Program-made: the position numbers and the translations under genes
Shown here: piece by piece, positions 39,742 to 52,741 of the stretch
Layout: each line of letters begins with the position of its first letter
How positions within the stretch are numbered: position 1 is the first letter of the stretch
DNA from: Lichenostomus cassidix
Taxonomy: Eukaryota > Chordata > Aves > Passeriformes > Meliphagidae
Direction: 5' to 3'
Length of the DNA stretch: 64,000 nt
NCBI GenBank assembly: GCA_008360975.2
Contig: CM039185.1
Coordinates: 1,054,001 to 1,118,000, forward strand
Notes under the pieces: model-generated
The model's database searches: none
What the model was told of the DNA's origin: nothing
The model's input: only the letters and a program-made list of their open reading frames with translations

Positions 39742-40771
39742 GGCAGCTCCAGGCTCCCGCCAGCTGAGCTGGGCCTTGCTGGAGCTCTCCAAGGAGCTCT
39801 CACGTGCTCCCCATGCTCCCAGCTGCCAGCACAGAACTCATTTCCCCCCAGGAGCTTGGGCACTAATGGAGGGCTTGGCTGGTGACCCAAAGGCCCTCAG
39901 CTGCAAACAGGACCCAGGGCAGTCATGCGGAAACATCTGCTGGTTTGAGGATAATTGATGCCTGTTCTGACCTTCACAAGCCTCAAATTAAAATGTACTT
40001 AAAGCTTGCAAGAGGTTTGAACCTCCTTCCTTTGAGCCTCCTAAAGCAAGAGAGGGAAAAAGAGCCCTAACTCAAGGCTGGGTCCCCACTCCCATGTGGA
40101 AAGTGGGAATTTGATGTGACACTCAGCAGATTGAGCCCAGCTTTTGGAAACCCATGGGACGGAGAGCCAGGGAAAGAAGGCTTTTCCTTTCTACTTTAGC
40201 ACAGAATCCCTGCCCCAGCAGGCAGTTTTCCAGCTGATGGCTGATCCAGACCCCAGCACTCCCTCCTGTGTGGGCACAGACTCAGATTTCTCTGCATCAG
40301 CCAGAGAACACAATGCAAACTTTGTCCCTGTTCTGCTCTGATGTCACCTGACACCTGATCTGCTGCGGAGGGACAGCAGTGATGGGCTGGACCCAAGCTG
40401 GAATGATCCCTGCCAGCTCCATGTTAACCCCTGCCATCCATCCCAGCTCAAGGCAGATTAGGCTGGAGCAGCACCTGGGCCCAGCGGCTGTGACATTTTT
40501 AAGCCAGTGCTCTTAAAACTGGGTTTAGTTCACCTTTAAACTCTGATGTGGATGACATCCCATTCCTGGGAAGGATGGGCACTCCTCTCCCACTGTCTGC
40601 ACTTGGGGATACAAGGGGCAATGGGAATTGTACCTGAGGCTCCCCACTGGGACCTCACAACCTGAACCTGAAGATCTCATCCCACCTCCTGCACCCAGGT
40701 GAGTCCATATGTTTGGAGCAGGAGGTTCTGAGGGACAGACCCACAGCCTGAAAGTCCAGACCCACAGCCTG

Positions 40772-40940
40772 AGGCCCTGGCACAGGCTGCCCCTGGATCA
40801 CTGCAAGTGTCCAAGGCCAGGCTGGATGGGGTTTGGAGAACCCTGGGACAGTGGAAGGTGTCCCTGCCCATGGCAGGGGTGGAATGGGAAGGGCTTTGAG
40901 GTCTCTCCCAGCTCAAATCATTCTGGGATTCCATGATTTT
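40772..40940 (+). mobile_element. CR1 LINE fragment, 3' end
   Basis: CAAGTGTCCAAGGCCAGGC to CATTCTGGGATTCCATGATT. Confidence 0.87.
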
Positions 40941-41197
40941 AGACAACACTCAGCTGCTCTGAAGGAACAGGTTTTGATTCCTGCCTTTCCCTTTTTCCAT
41001 GCAGTGACTATTTAACACTGTTCCACACACACTTGGGGAGATTTAAGAAGCACCAGGAGATTTCTGAAGTCAAGCTATGAACAATCAGGAATTCAATAAT
41101 TGAAACAGTCCAACCTTAAATCAACTCTTGGGGGTTGTGCAACACAACAGCTCACAGCTACCTGGTCCAGCACACCTGGAATATGAACCAAGCACTT

Positions 41198-41420
41198 ACA
41201 ATCCCAGAATCCCTGAGGCTGGAAAAGACCTCCAAGGGCATCAAGTCCAACCTGTGCTTGGGAGAAATTCCTGCTTATGTCCAGCCTGAAGCTCTGTCCT
41301 GAGCCTGTGTCCTGTGACTCCACTTGTGGCTGCAGGCGAGCCTGGGGGGCAGTGCAGGAGCTCTGAGGAGCTTCATCCCAGCACCACATTCCCTTGGGAT
41401 CTTGTCTCCGTGACCTGAGC
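41198..41420 (-). mobile_element. CR1 LINE fragment
   Basis: GAATCCCTGAGGCTGGAAAAG and TCAAGTCCAACCTGTGCTTG. Confidence 0.72.
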
Positions 41421-43063
41421 ACAGTGACCACCTCTTTTTCCCCAAACATGGGGAAAAGGGATGAAAACCTGCAGCTGGGGTGGGGAAGCCTGCCCAGAGC
41501 TCATGAACAGGAGCAACTCAGACACGTCCCAGCCGTGCTCCAGACAACACATGAAAAGCTGCAAGTGCACAGTTAGAATTTCCTCTCATTCACTCCCAAC
41601 CACACAGCCCACAAAAAAAAAATCCAATCCAGATGAAGCTGGCAAAGCTTTGAGCTATTGAAGGCAGGAAAGTGGGGCACAAACTTCATGAGAGCTGCAC
41701 ACAAACCTACCTATCCCAAGGGATCATCCCAGGGCTCTGCTGTGCTGGGAGCTCCCAGCAGGACCACCCCCATCACCAAAACTCACTACTGCTACTGCCA
41801 AAAACTCCAAACGAATTTTCACCATCCTGGGTGTGCAGTTTCATTGCTCTAATTACATGGAATGAATTCCTAATTGCTCAGCTAATTTCTGTCTTTAAAA
41901 GGGAGGATGTGCAGGACGTTCACCGCACCCACAGGCCGCTGACCTTGAGCCTTGGCGTCCAAAGATGAAAGGAAAAAGGAAGGAAAAATGGGTTTTGTGT
42001 TAAAGGTGCAGCTTCGTGTTTGTGTCGCTGACCCACAGACAGAGCAGGACAAAGGCTCATTGAAGCCTCATGACATCACAGAGACACCACAAAGGTTTCC
42101 CAAGAAAACACATTTTTTTTTTTTTTAAAGAAAGCTAAAATCTGTCATTTGTGGAAATTGGAACTTCCACTTATATCCTGATACATTTTGGGGACGAAAT
42201 GTAGAATCATTGGCTGGATGAATAGCTAAGTTTATAATAAATAAAATATCCTAAATACAGCACCCTGATCAAGCTGAGTGGGGAGAACATCCCTCCTTCA
42301 GAGTCGGCCCAGGTGAATCCAGCCCAGAGGGGTCTGTGCTGGAGCAGAGGGGTGGGACAGGGAAATGGGGGTGACATTCCCTGGACTCGGTGGCAGGATG
42401 AAGCAAGGACAGAGGGAGGTGCTCTCTGCTCCATGCCAGCTCTGCCACTCCTTACCAGGGTGCTGATTTCACATGAGTTCAGGGAGAAACAAAACAAGGC
42501 AGAGCAGGAGAGAGCGAGAAATCTCTGCCTGCACTCCCTGTGTCCCACAGGAGTCCTGGGAAGGTGGGGTTGGTGAGGCACAGAGAGCTGGAGCTCCCCA
42601 CACACCTCTCCAGAGGTTGTCAAGGGTCACAGGCTTGAATTTCCCCTGAGTTGTCCAGATTCTGCCCACACCCAGACCTGTCCCAGGTAGGTCACTGCCG
42701 TGCCCCATGGAAATTCAGAGGGGAACAGATTTTAGAAGGATGTGGGGCCACAGCCAGGGAGGGAATTTGAGATTGAACAGGTGCAACAAAGCCCCAGAGC
42801 CGAACCTCAGCCTCGTTCCCATTCCTATAGGAACATCATCCCTGCAGAATTCACACCCCAGATCCAGACTTCGATCCAAGACACCCCTAAAAAGCTCCAC
42901 TTCCCCATGGAGGAGGAGGAGGATTTACGGTATCCATCGGAGTCTCCCCTCCATCAGGAAAGCTCAACCCTCCTCTTCCTCTCCCTCCCCAGGCATGGAG
43001 AGCAGGTGAAGCACCCCCAGCTCCCCGTGCCAGGCTCGGGGCTCAGGCCCTGCCCAGCCCTAC

Positions 43064-43200
43064 CTGCGGAGGCTCCTCAGTGCGGTTTTCCCGAGCGGGG
43101 AAAATGCCGATGCGGAGCGGCAATGCCGACGGTCGCTGGCAGCGCGGGCGGCTGTGGGCACACCTGAGCCCTTGCCTGCCGAGAGGGCTGGCTCCGGGAA
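43064..43200 (-). promoter_or_regulatory. ZNF185: CpG-rich candidate ZNF185 promoter and noncoding first exon
   Basis: A short patch dense in CpG dinucleotides contains, on the minus strand, an exon-like stretch ending CCTCCGCAG followed by the donor GTAGGG (exon edge 43064). The next good minus-strand acceptor for a coding exon is that of ZNF185 exon 1 at about 33614. I infer a 5'UTR exon and transcription start here, about 9.4 kb upstream of the start codon. Confidence 0.5.
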
Positions 43201-43829
43201 GCCAAGCCTTGTTTTGAGGAGGAGACTTGGGTGTGTTTTGCCCTTCAGGGGAATCAAACAGGTTTCTCCATTCGGCCGGCACGGGCTCCCCTCCCTGTAG
43301 GCTCTCCTCTACATTCCTGGCATTCCCCGGCGAATGCCATGGTCCCCAGCCCTGTGGGGCAATGGCACAGCCAGAGCAGCCCCCCAGCTCTCACCCCACG
43401 GGATTTCTTCTCAGGACAAGCATTGCCAGGGCTTGTCCCCCAGGAAGGGGAGCAGGGAGCCCACTGCTGCTCAGGTACCGCAGGCTCTGGAGCTGCTTCA
43501 GAGCAGGGCTACCCAGGGAGCATCAGGGACCGGGGCTGTAATTAGCCCTCGACACTGATTGTCTACTTTGAACTCATGAATGAGGCCCACAGGGGTGATA
43601 ATCCCACAGGAAACTGCCAGGCATTCCACTCTTCCTCAGTATATTTCCCTTTCTAATTGCTCTGGTCACCGCAAGGTCCCCAAGGCTTGGCTTTGGTGAC
43701 AAACTGGCACAGCCAGACCCTGGGACACACTTTTTTGCCAATTCCTAAATATTGGCAGTTGGGGATTTGAGTTTAGAGCTATCCTGAGGAGTCAGGATTT
43801 GAGCCTGGCACTGCCACAGGCTGGTAAGG

Positions 43830-44272
43830 ACCACAGAGTCATGGAATGGTTTGGGTTGGAAACGACCTTAAAACTCGTCCAGTGCCACCCCTGCCATGAG
43901 CAGGGACACCTTCCACTATCCCAGGTTGCTCCAAGCCCTGTCCAGCCTGGCCTTGGACACTACCAGGGATCCAGGGGCAGCCACAGCTTCTCTGGGCACC
44001 CTGTGCCAGGGCCTGCCCACCCTCACAGGGAACAATTCCTTCCCAATATCCCATCTCTTCCTGCCCTCTGGCAGTGGGAAGCCATTCCCTGTGTCCTGTC
44101 CCTCCAGCCCTTGTCCCCAGTCCCTCTCCAGCTCTCCTGGATCCCCTTTAGGCCCTGGCAGAAGCTCTGAGCTCTCCCTGGATCCTTCTCCTCTCCAGGT
44201 GAACATTCCCAGCTCTCCCAGCCTGGCTCCAGCCCTGGAGCAGCTCTGTAGCCTCCTCCAGCCCTGGAGGTG
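43830..44272 (-). mobile_element. CR1 LINE fragment
   Basis: AGTCATGGAATGGTTTGGG through CCATTCCCTGTGTCCTGTCC to the GCAGCTCTGTAGCC region. Confidence 0.9.
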
Positions 44273-44434
44273 ATGAAGCCCCAGCCAAGCACCTGCCAGG
44301 ACCTTTGCCCTCCTCTGCACCCACCAGGACCTCCTGGCCCATGATCCAAGCACAACTAATGCTGAGCCTGTAGTTTCTGGAAAGAAAAGCTGCTGCTCTC
44401 TCCTCCTGGATCTGCTGTGGTATGATGGGCAAAT

Positions 44435-44504
44435 ATCCCATCCCATCCCATCCCATCCCATCTCATCCCATCCCATCCCATCCCATCCCATCCCATCCCA
44501 TCCC
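44435..44504. repeat. (CCCAT)n pentanucleotide microsatellite
   Basis: About thirteen copies of ATCCC with one TCTCA interruption; likely polymorphic. Confidence 0.97.
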
Positions 44505-44599
44505 CTGCCCTGCTGAGCTGGGATGTGCTCGAACAGGGCTGATAACCCAGCCCTGGCTCCCAGCAGCACAGCAAGGATGACATCAGGGATTTTCAGGCA

Positions 44600-44790
44600 T
44601 TAACGCGTTACTCCAGCCCCAGATCTTCCTCTCCGATCTCCTCAGCCTCAGCAGCAGCAGCAGCAGCCGAGCTCAGCCGAGCTTTGCTCCGAGGCTGCCG
44701 CTGATCCCAGCTGAGATAAACCGGGATATTCACAGAGCCGCGCCCTGAGCTCCCGGCGGGCTCGGGGATGCCCAGCTCAGGGAAATTGGA
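44600..44790. promoter_or_regulatory. GC-rich patch, possible regulatory element
   Basis: CpG content is higher than in the flanks and there is a short CAG run (six copies). No clear donor or exon was found. It could be an alternative promoter or enhancer between NSDHL and ZNF185. Confidence 0.25.
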
Positions 44791-45231
44791 GTTGTTTAAA
44801 GTGGGCTGTAAAAACGCGGCCCAGACCCTTCCTGGGAGAGCATCCTCTGCTCCAGGGCTCCAGCTGACAGTGCAGCTTTATTTTCAGTAAGCCCTGAGTC
44901 ATGCCATGGTTTGCTGAAGGTTTGTCCGCATTCTTCCCTGGAATAACAGTGACTAACAACCCAGCCTGGCCAGCCTTGCAGGTACAAGAGGTCCTCACAC
45001 ACAACAGGGACACCCAGGGACTAAGGGCTCTGTTTTTTCCCAGTGGGAACACACTGTTCCACACAGAATGTTCAAAAACTGGGAACAAAAAGGTATCTGT
45101 TCTGAGCACCTGGATATCAAACACTGAGGGAAAGGGGATGAGGACCTCCCAGAGCACCACCCCAGGAGGTCAGTGTTGGTTTAGCAGATGCATCTCCCAG
45201 TGTGGGCAGCATCCTTCTACCCCTCGCAGGT

Positions 45232-45772
45232 GAGACCCCAGAGACCTGCAGAGCTGCCCCAGCCCTGGGGAACAGCACAGGAAGGAGCTGGAGCTGCTGG
45301 GGAGAGTCCAGAGGAGGCACCAGGATGAGCAGAGGGATGGAGCAGCTCTGCTGGGAGGAAAGGCTGGGAGATCTGGGATTGTTCAGCCTGGAGAGGAGAA
45401 GCTTTGGGCTGACCTCACTGTGGCCTTGCAGTGCCTGAAGGAGCCAACAGGAAAGATGGAGAGAGAGGACTTACAAGAGATGAAGGGACAGGACACAGCG
45501 AATGGCTTCAAAGTGCCAGAGTGTAAGGAGAGATGGGATATTGGGAAGGAATTGTTCCCTGGGAGGGTGGGCAGGCCCTGGCACAGGGTGCCCAGAGAAA
45601 CTGTGGCTGCCCCTGGATCCCTGGAAGTGTCCAAGGCCAGGCTGGACACTGGGGCTTGGAGCAACCTGGGCTAGTGGAAGGTGTTCCTGCCCATGGTATG
45701 AAGTGGAATGGGATGGGATTTCAGATCTCTTCCAACCCAAACCATTCCATGACTCTGGAATTCCGTGATTTG
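45232..45772 (+). mobile_element. CR1 LINE fragment, one of the longest here
   Basis: Starts near GGAAGGAGCTGGAGCTGCTG, includes TTCAGCCTGGAGAGGAGAAG, and ends at CCATTCCATGACTCTGG. Confidence 0.9.
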
Positions 45773-48700
45773 CAAACTGCATTTCCAGGGAGGGGAAACA
45801 CCGCATGATGTCCATGGTCCCTCTGGAGCTGAGGATCCCATGGCTCCTCCAAGCACATCCCCCTGCCTTGGCAACTCCAGCACTGCAGCCCCTGGGATGG
45901 AAGGTCCTGGTTTATCCCTGGGACTAAATCTGACACTGCTCCAGCAGCTGCAGTTGTCTCCTTCCTGTTCCGAGTTCCTCTCCAAGGGCAGCATCACATC
46001 CCTAAATCCCAGTGCCCTCATCCCCATTTAGCACACAGCTGCCAAACACCTCTACCCGAGGGAAAAGTGGAGCAGGGAAACTCTTCCAGCCATGGCTGTG
46101 GCCAAGCAGGAGCAGGGAAGTGGATACTCCAAGGAAGCATTGAACATCACGGACCCCTCAGGGTGTAGCTTTCCCAGTTAACAGGTGGAGTGCTTTGAAA
46201 AGGCTGGAAACAAGGAAGTCTCAAGATTGTCCTCCAGGACTGGTGGAACATGGAATTGGATCTTTCTCACATGGATTAGGACAACAGCAGAGGGTCAGAG
46301 AGATCAGATATCATGGAATACATATTCAATATATGTTAGTGTACAATTATACCAATGTACACCACAGCTTTAGCCTTTATTTCCCGCTAAGGCAATTAGA
46401 ATAGAAACACTTTTTCTTCCCCCATGGAAAAGGCTTTTCATCCTCTTTGTTCAGCTGAAAACAGCCTTGGCCACCCATGCAGGCAGCTCACCTTGGACTG
46501 GAGATTCCCAGGGCTGCTGTGTCCCCACAGCTCCCAGTCCTTCTCCTGCTGCACACAAAGCTCCAGCAGTGAGGGACAATCAATCCCTAAGGAATTCTTG
46601 TGGATTTATCCCAATTCAGCTCTCAGATAAACCACTCTGTCCAAGTACCCTGGACGTCACTCACAGCAGCAGGCACAGAAACCCTGATGGGTGTTTTTCT
46701 TCCTCGTAATTATGGGAGCAGATTCCATTTTTAATGACATGGCCTTTCCAAGGCACAGCAGTGGCCAGAGGCTGGAGCTTTCCTGCCAGCCAGGGACATC
46801 TGGAGGAGCCACAGGGCCACTGGAACAGCACAGCAAGATCACCCCATCCAGAGGCTAAAAGCTATCCAGGACATCCAGGAAAGTAGGGAAAGGCACTTAA
46901 CTGAGAATGAGAGCAGGAGCATCACCTCTGCAGCTTCTACGAGAGGCTTGGGGATAAAAGCTCCAGATTTCTTTAGGGAGCTATTCAAAGTGGGAGTTAA
47001 ACATTGATAAATCCAGGATGCTCCAGGAAAAGGCATTAAACTTGGTCTCCCTGGCAGGAGCAGCCTCACCTGGAGCAGCACAGGTGCCCTGCACACCTTT
47101 GGAGCAAACTCAGGTGTGCTGGGAAGCAACACAAAAAGTCCTTTATATTCCTTTGACTTGAGCAGAATCCAAGGCAGGAATTTTTCCATTTTCTAAGTGG
47201 GTCTGGCTTGATCTCCCACCCTGCAGGCTTGGCCATCCTCAGCCCGGAGCCAAGGGACAGGGAAAGCTGTGTCTCAATCCAGCCCACAGCATGAGGAATG
47301 TCCTGTCTCTCCATCCCAGCCCCATGACTTCTCCAGGGACACACACACACTCCTGCAGCACAGGAGAGCAGGAATAAAGAGCCTTTTCCCCACATCTCCA
47401 CTTTAAACCATTATTGCTGTAAATTTCGGCCTGGAATATCTGACTTTACCAGGAAATGGATTTTCATGGAATCTGCTCTCCAAGAAAAGCACAAACACCC
47501 CTTTCTCATGAACATGGATGTCCCACAGCTGGCACTGGTTGATCCTTGTTCTGCTGCTGTTCTGCCTCCTTTACATCCTCAGTGCTGCAAAGCAGAGCAG
47601 CTGGGATCAGAGAGCCTTGGCAGTGACATCACCCGAGGAAGCTGCAGCCACAGAAACTGCTGCCAGGCTGCAGGGAATGGCTGCCAGGGAAAGGTTCACA
47701 GGACTCGGAGCATTTGGGTTAAAAAAACCATTCCAAAGAAGAGCCAGAAGTGCCCTGAGTAGCACCTCCCTGTCACTTCCAGAACAGCTGGGTGCAAACA
47801 GCTGTGACCCTACAGCTCACTCCTCAGAGACAGGGATGTCTGGAAGGAACCTGCTCAACTCTGGAAGTCCAGGCAGCCAATTTTATGGGAAGGTGGTTTT
47901 ACCGAGTAATTCCTGTCATTCCTATGGCAGCAGTGACTCCTGCCCAGAGACAGCCAGTCCAGCCCATATTTGAACAGCAACTGCAATATCCTTCAACATT
48001 TTTCAGTATCTTCTGGTTCTCAGAAATCCACCAAGCCCAGTCCAGAGCACTGAGCTGCACTGGAACATTTCCTGCTTTCCCGAAACCACTTTCTCCCATG
48101 GAACTCGGGCCCCTCCCTGCTGCTGAAGGGGGAGGGCAGGTGAGTAACCCTTCAGTGCTGTGGCTTTTGCAGAGGTGACACCAACCCCAAGCCCAGCTGA
48201 GCCCCAGCAGAGCTGCGATGAGTAGCAGGGTGTAAAACCACTACACCCATCTGTTACAAGGAAATCAAACTGGTTTTTCATGAGGTGTCATTCCAGAGCT
48301 CTGCCAAAATGCCAGACCTCACCTCCTTAATAGCAGGTAGCAGCACAGAATTGTCTGTCCCAGAATATTCCCTGCTGGAATACAACGATCTCCCCTTGTC
48401 ACACAGCCACACCTGCACAGGAGCTCAGGAGTCCCAGCAGTGACACCAAATGATGTTGTCAGCAAAGCCAGGGCACAGAGAAGCTGTGGCTGAGTGCCAG
48501 CTGGGGCAGTGCTGGGGCAGTGCCACCCCTGTGCCACCAGGAACAGCCCAAACAGCTCTGTCGCAAGCAGGGAGATGCTGATTTCTTCCCAGCAGCTCAG
48601 CGAGCTCCCTGCAGGCTCTGAGGCAAACAAGCTGCTCTTCCCCATGCCCTGACAGGGCCCAGGTTGCACCACTCTCCCCCGTGGGCCTGGCACTGGCCCG

Positions 48701-48991
48701 GGGCTTGCACAAGCAGCAGCGAAACTTGGGAGAGAACTCTCCCGGGAAGCACAGGCCAACCCATCCTGCCACAGTTGGCTCTGCAGGGCTGCAAGGTGTG
48801 GGAATATCCTGGTGCTCCCTGGCATCAGCACATGTGGATAACAGGATGGACTGGGATAAAAGACACCCCTTCCACAGCTTCCCAAAAGGCTCAGTTTGAG
48901 GTGTCCCTGCAGCGTGTCCTGGATCCCTGTGTTTGGGAATCCCTCAGTGCTTGCAGGGTGCAAATGTTATACTCCTCCCAAAGCTCACTGA

Positions 48992-49120
48992 AACATGGAA
49001 TGGTTTGGGTTGGAAGGGACCTTAAAGCCCATCCTGTTCCACCCCCTGGCAGGGACACCTTCCACTTCCACTATCCCACCAGTCTTGTCCAGCCTGGCCT
49101 TGGACACCTCCTGCAGACCC
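48992..49120 (-). mobile_element. CR1 LINE fragment, short
   Basis: ATGGAATGGTTTGGGTTGG through GTCCAGCCTGGCCTTGGACA. Confidence 0.85.
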
Positions 49121-49725
49121 AGGGCTGGACTGGAGTTCCTTTTTGCTCCTTGGACATGCAGGGTAATTTCTGACCTGCTTTTCATCCATTTTTCCTCTTA
49201 CCTATTTCTGGTAATTACACCCAAGCCACCCTTTTTCCTCTCTGGAGGTGTGTCTGGACCAGAGCTTCCTCCACACTGCAATGGCAAGGACAATCCTTGG
49301 ACAATCCTCCTGAGCAAATTCCCTTTGTAATCTCTGTAAGAGGGGAAATGGGGATTTTGGGTACCTTAACTCCACCTAGAAAAGCACTTTTAATCTCTCT
49401 CCCTTTCCCTCCCTCTCCTTACTCCAGGATAAGCAACAGATCTCTCTTTATCTCTCCCACTGCCAAAACCAGTCTCAGGTCAGCAAAATTAGGCGCTGCA
49501 GCAAGGAAAAGCAAAGGAACACAGAGAGAGGGAGATAAGGAGTTTGATGAGAGTGCTCCAGGGAATTCTTTGAAGTCTTAGGGAGCTCCTGTTGAGCGTT
49601 ACTGACAAGGACATTCTGCACCTGCATTTGAGTCTGGATATTTGGAAGGAAATTTTGATAATGGCAATTTTGCTTCACAGCCTCTGCTCGCTGACACACA
49701 CAGAATACAGAGTGTGAGTCATAAA

Positions 49726-50215
49726 AATCCCAGAATGGTTTGGGTTGGAAGGACTTTAAAGCTCATCCAGTGCCACCCCCCCATGGCAGGGACACCTTCC
49801 ACTATCCCAGGTTGCTCCAAGCCCTGTCCAACCTGGCTTTGGACACTTCCAGGGATCAAGGGGCAGCCACAGCTTCTCTGGGCACCCTCTGCCAGGGCCT
49901 GCCCACCCTCACAGCCAGGAATTTTTTCCCAATATCCCATCTAAACCTGCTCTAGGTCAGTGTGAAGCCATTCCCCATTGTCCTGGCACTCCAGGCCCTT
50001 GGAAATAATTCCTCTCCATCTTTCTTGGAGGCTCCCTTTAGGCACTGCAAGGCCACAATTAGGTCACCCTGAGGTTTCTCTTCTCCAGGCTGAACACTCC
50101 CAATTCCCTCAGCCTTTCCTCCCAGCAGAGCTGCTCCATCCCTCAGATCACCTTGGTGGCCTCCTCTGGATTCACTCCAGCAGCTCCACATCCTTCCTGT
50201 GCTGAAGAGGTGGCA
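49726..50215 (-). mobile_element. CR1 LINE fragment
   Basis: CCCAGAATGGTTTGGGTTGG through CTTCTCCAGGCTGAACACTC to CAGCAGCTCCACATCCTTCC. Confidence 0.9.
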
Positions 50216-51171
50216 CAACAAATACATCCAGGCAGGACACAACAGAAGGATCTCATCAACTGCTCAGAAAAACCAAGATGGGATTTGTGCTTATTAGAAC
50301 TGGAAAAAGAGTTGAGAGGAGGAGGCTGGAGCAGGAATGGAAGAGGCTATGGATCAAGCAAGGTTCCTGCTGGCTGTGGCCAGGGATGGAGGCAGAGCCA
50401 GAATCCAGCACAGCAACAATCCCTGTTTACCTGTGTTTGGGAAACAGCACAGCCAAGGGAACGCTGGCAGCTCCCTAATTATCCAGGGAGAGCCACGCCA
50501 GCCGCGGTGTGACACAAGCCTTCCCTCGGTGCCAGCCTGGGGCACTGCTCCCCCATCCCAGCAACCCTACCCTGGGTGAGGGAAACCCACCCCCTGCCGC
50601 TCCGATCCAGCTGATTTCAGCTGCCAGGACCTCTTGTTTCGGGAGCACCTTCAGCTCTCACCCTGCCAGCCTTCCAAAGACAGGGAGAGGAGTAATCCTC
50701 CCCCGGAACTGTGTCCAAGCACTGAGACACGGCATTTTTGGGGTGGATTGGAGCTGCCAGGCAGATCCAGCTGGGAAATGCCACCTAGAGGCCAAAGGTG
50801 ATTTAGTGATTTACCTCTTGTTTGACTTCAGGTAACCCTGAATCCTTCCACTTCCACCTAACCCTGTTCCCTCACCACTCCCACTCCTCACTATCCCTGC
50901 TCCCAGCAGGCCAGGGGGGCTGAGCAGTGCCACCCAGAATGGTGTGAGCTGGCCCAAGCAACTGTCCAGTATTTATTTCAAGACCAAGCAAGGCCAAGGT
51001 TGGGTAAAACAAGCTGTTAAGCAGCAAATAAAGATTCCCAGGATAAAAAGTCTAACATAAAACTTTCCAGAAAACAGACAGAAGTTAAAATGAAACCCAT
51101 TTAATCAGACTCAAGCAGCACATGGGGCTCACAGATGAGGTTAAGGCCCATTGTGGTTGATGTTGTTTTTG

Positions 51172-51325
51172 CCCTCTGGATCCCTGGAAGTGCCCAAGGC
51201 CAGGCTGGAGAGGGCTTGGAGTAGCCTGGGATAGTGGAAGGTGTCCTTGCCCATGGCAGGGGGAGGAATGAGATGAGCTTTAAGGTCCCTCCCAACCCAA
51301 ACCATCCTGTGATTCCACAGTTCTG
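51172..51325 (+). mobile_element. CR1 LINE fragment, 3' end
   Basis: CTGGAAGTGCCCAAGGCCAG to CCATCCTGTGATTCCACAG. Confidence 0.86.
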
Positions 51326-51816
51326 TCAATGAGGCACTTCCCATCCTTCCAAAATTTGAAATACCAGAACTCCCAGGGAGCCAGGAATTTGCACAGGGAA
51401 ATTCCAGCTCCCACCTAAGCTCCTCATTTAAAACCAACCCAGAACTGAAGTGCTTAGAAAGATTAGAGGGCAAAGAACATTTAATATACATGTCCAAGGA
51501 AATAGCTTCAGGACCATTGCTTTATACCCATTTCCTTGTGGAAAAGAGGTTTTTTTCATGGACTAAGTGGTAAAAGCACCAAAAATCCCTGTGACCAGCT
51601 GTAACAGGGCAGGGAAGATGAGCTTTGTGCTGTAGGATCTTCAACCACTGCAGCTCTTGTGGGAAAGGATTTATGGGAAAACAGTGCTGGGGCTGCTGTC
51701 AGGCAGCTCACAAAGATCTCTGCCCCAAAAAGGGAATCATTAAAATCCTGTTAGTGCTGAGGGTGGGATCTGCCCTTTCAAAGATGGGACACAAAGCTGG
51801 AAAGTCATCTCTGTGA

Positions 51817-52180
51817 TTTATTTGGGTTCTTCTGGACAGAAATAAATCCCACATGGACAAACCTACTCCTTATGGTTTCCTTCTGCTGCCTCAGTAAGAA
51901 GCCAAATCACCCCCTAATCACGGAGGGAAAACCAAAAGAGCTGCAATGATTTAAGAGATGGTGCCAGAAGTCCTTTTTGGCATGGGCCTCTCTGGTGGAG
52001 AGCAAAGCCAAAGCCCAGAGGGGACCCAGCCATGGAAGTGTTTGTTACCCAGCCTGCAGCTCCACGAAGAGGTGGCTGCTGTCACCAGAGCAACAAAACA
52101 CGGGACAAGGGTGGGGAGAGGAGAGTAGGAATGCTGGTGTGCTGGCTTGGGATTGAAGAGGGCACAGCAGGGTGTTTATT
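51817..52180 (-). terminator. NSDHL: NSDHL candidate poly(A) signals
   Basis: Two AATAAA hexamers lie downstream of the stop on the minus strand, at 52175-52180 (about 230 nt after the stop) and 51817-51822 (about 590 nt after it). Confidence 0.5.
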
Positions 52181-52405
52181 CATAATCCAGAGTTCAGCAG
52201 CTGTGTCCAAACAAGAAGTCACATCCAAGAAATGAACTGTCAGCACAGCTCCCCCATGAGGGGTTTCCACCCACAGAATGGCAAGGAGGAGGAGAGACTT
52301 CAGGAAGTAAAATCCCAAGAATGGGGAGTTTGACATTTGCTTCAGTGTCCATGTTCAGGTGTCAGCCATGACAAAAATGCAAAGGCCAAAGCCCAGCAGG
52401 GCTGC

Positions 52406-52741
52406 TCAGGCCCTGGCCCGGCGCAGGTTGGGGTAGCTCTGCACAGTCCTGGCTATGGCCTCATCCAGGCTCACCACAGGCTTGTAGCCCATGGCCCTCT
52501 TGGCCTTCTCACAGCTGTAGTAGTGGAATGTCCCAGCCAGGGCCACCCTCATGGGTGTGAAGGTGGCCTTGATGGTCACCAGGGGCCTGAGCAGGGCCAG
52601 CAGCAGGGACAGCAGCAGGGCCAGGTAATAGGCCAGCCAGTAGGGAATGTGGTACTTGGGAGGGTCGTAGTCCAGGCCAGTCAGGATCCGGGACATGAAA
52701 GCCCAGAAGGGAATTGGTTCATCATTCGTGATATGGAAGGC
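52406..52741 (-). CDS. NSDHL: NSDHL last coding exon
   Basis: Residues 236-346 and the stop. [20 protein letters not shown], the membrane-seeking Leu-rich stretch, [18 protein letters not shown] and [10 protein letters not shown] follow mammalian NSDHL closely. The C-terminus ends RRARA. Confidence 0.97.
   Translation of the reverse strand, partial: AFHITNDEPIPFWAFMSRILTGLDYDPPKYHIPYWLAYYLALLLSLLLALLRPLVTIKATFTPMRVALAGTFHYYSCEKAKRAMGYKPVVSLDEAIARTVQSYPNLRRARA

Larger units (their letters stand above)
33615..43063 (-). other. ZNF185: Putative ZNF185 intron 1
   Basis: No coding exon supported. Contains CR1 fragments at about 34.5, 35.2, 36.0, 39.3, 40.8 and 41.2 kb and the tandem repeat at 39.5 kb. 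Single-frame ORFs here (up to 399 codons) run through CR1 and show no recognisable domain. Confidence 0.45.
43201..51816. other. Intergenic interval between NSDHL 3' end and ZNF185 promoter
   Basis: CR1 fragments at about 43.8, 45.2, 49.0, 49.7 and 51.2 kb, a microsatellite at 44.4 kb and a GC-rich patch at 44.6 kb. I see no supported gene. Confidence 0.5.

Noticed and set aside
42742..43167. Plus-strand 141-codon ORF with an acidic middle
   Set aside because: It overlaps the CpG patch assigned to the opposite strand, shows no recognisable family and no convincing splice sites.
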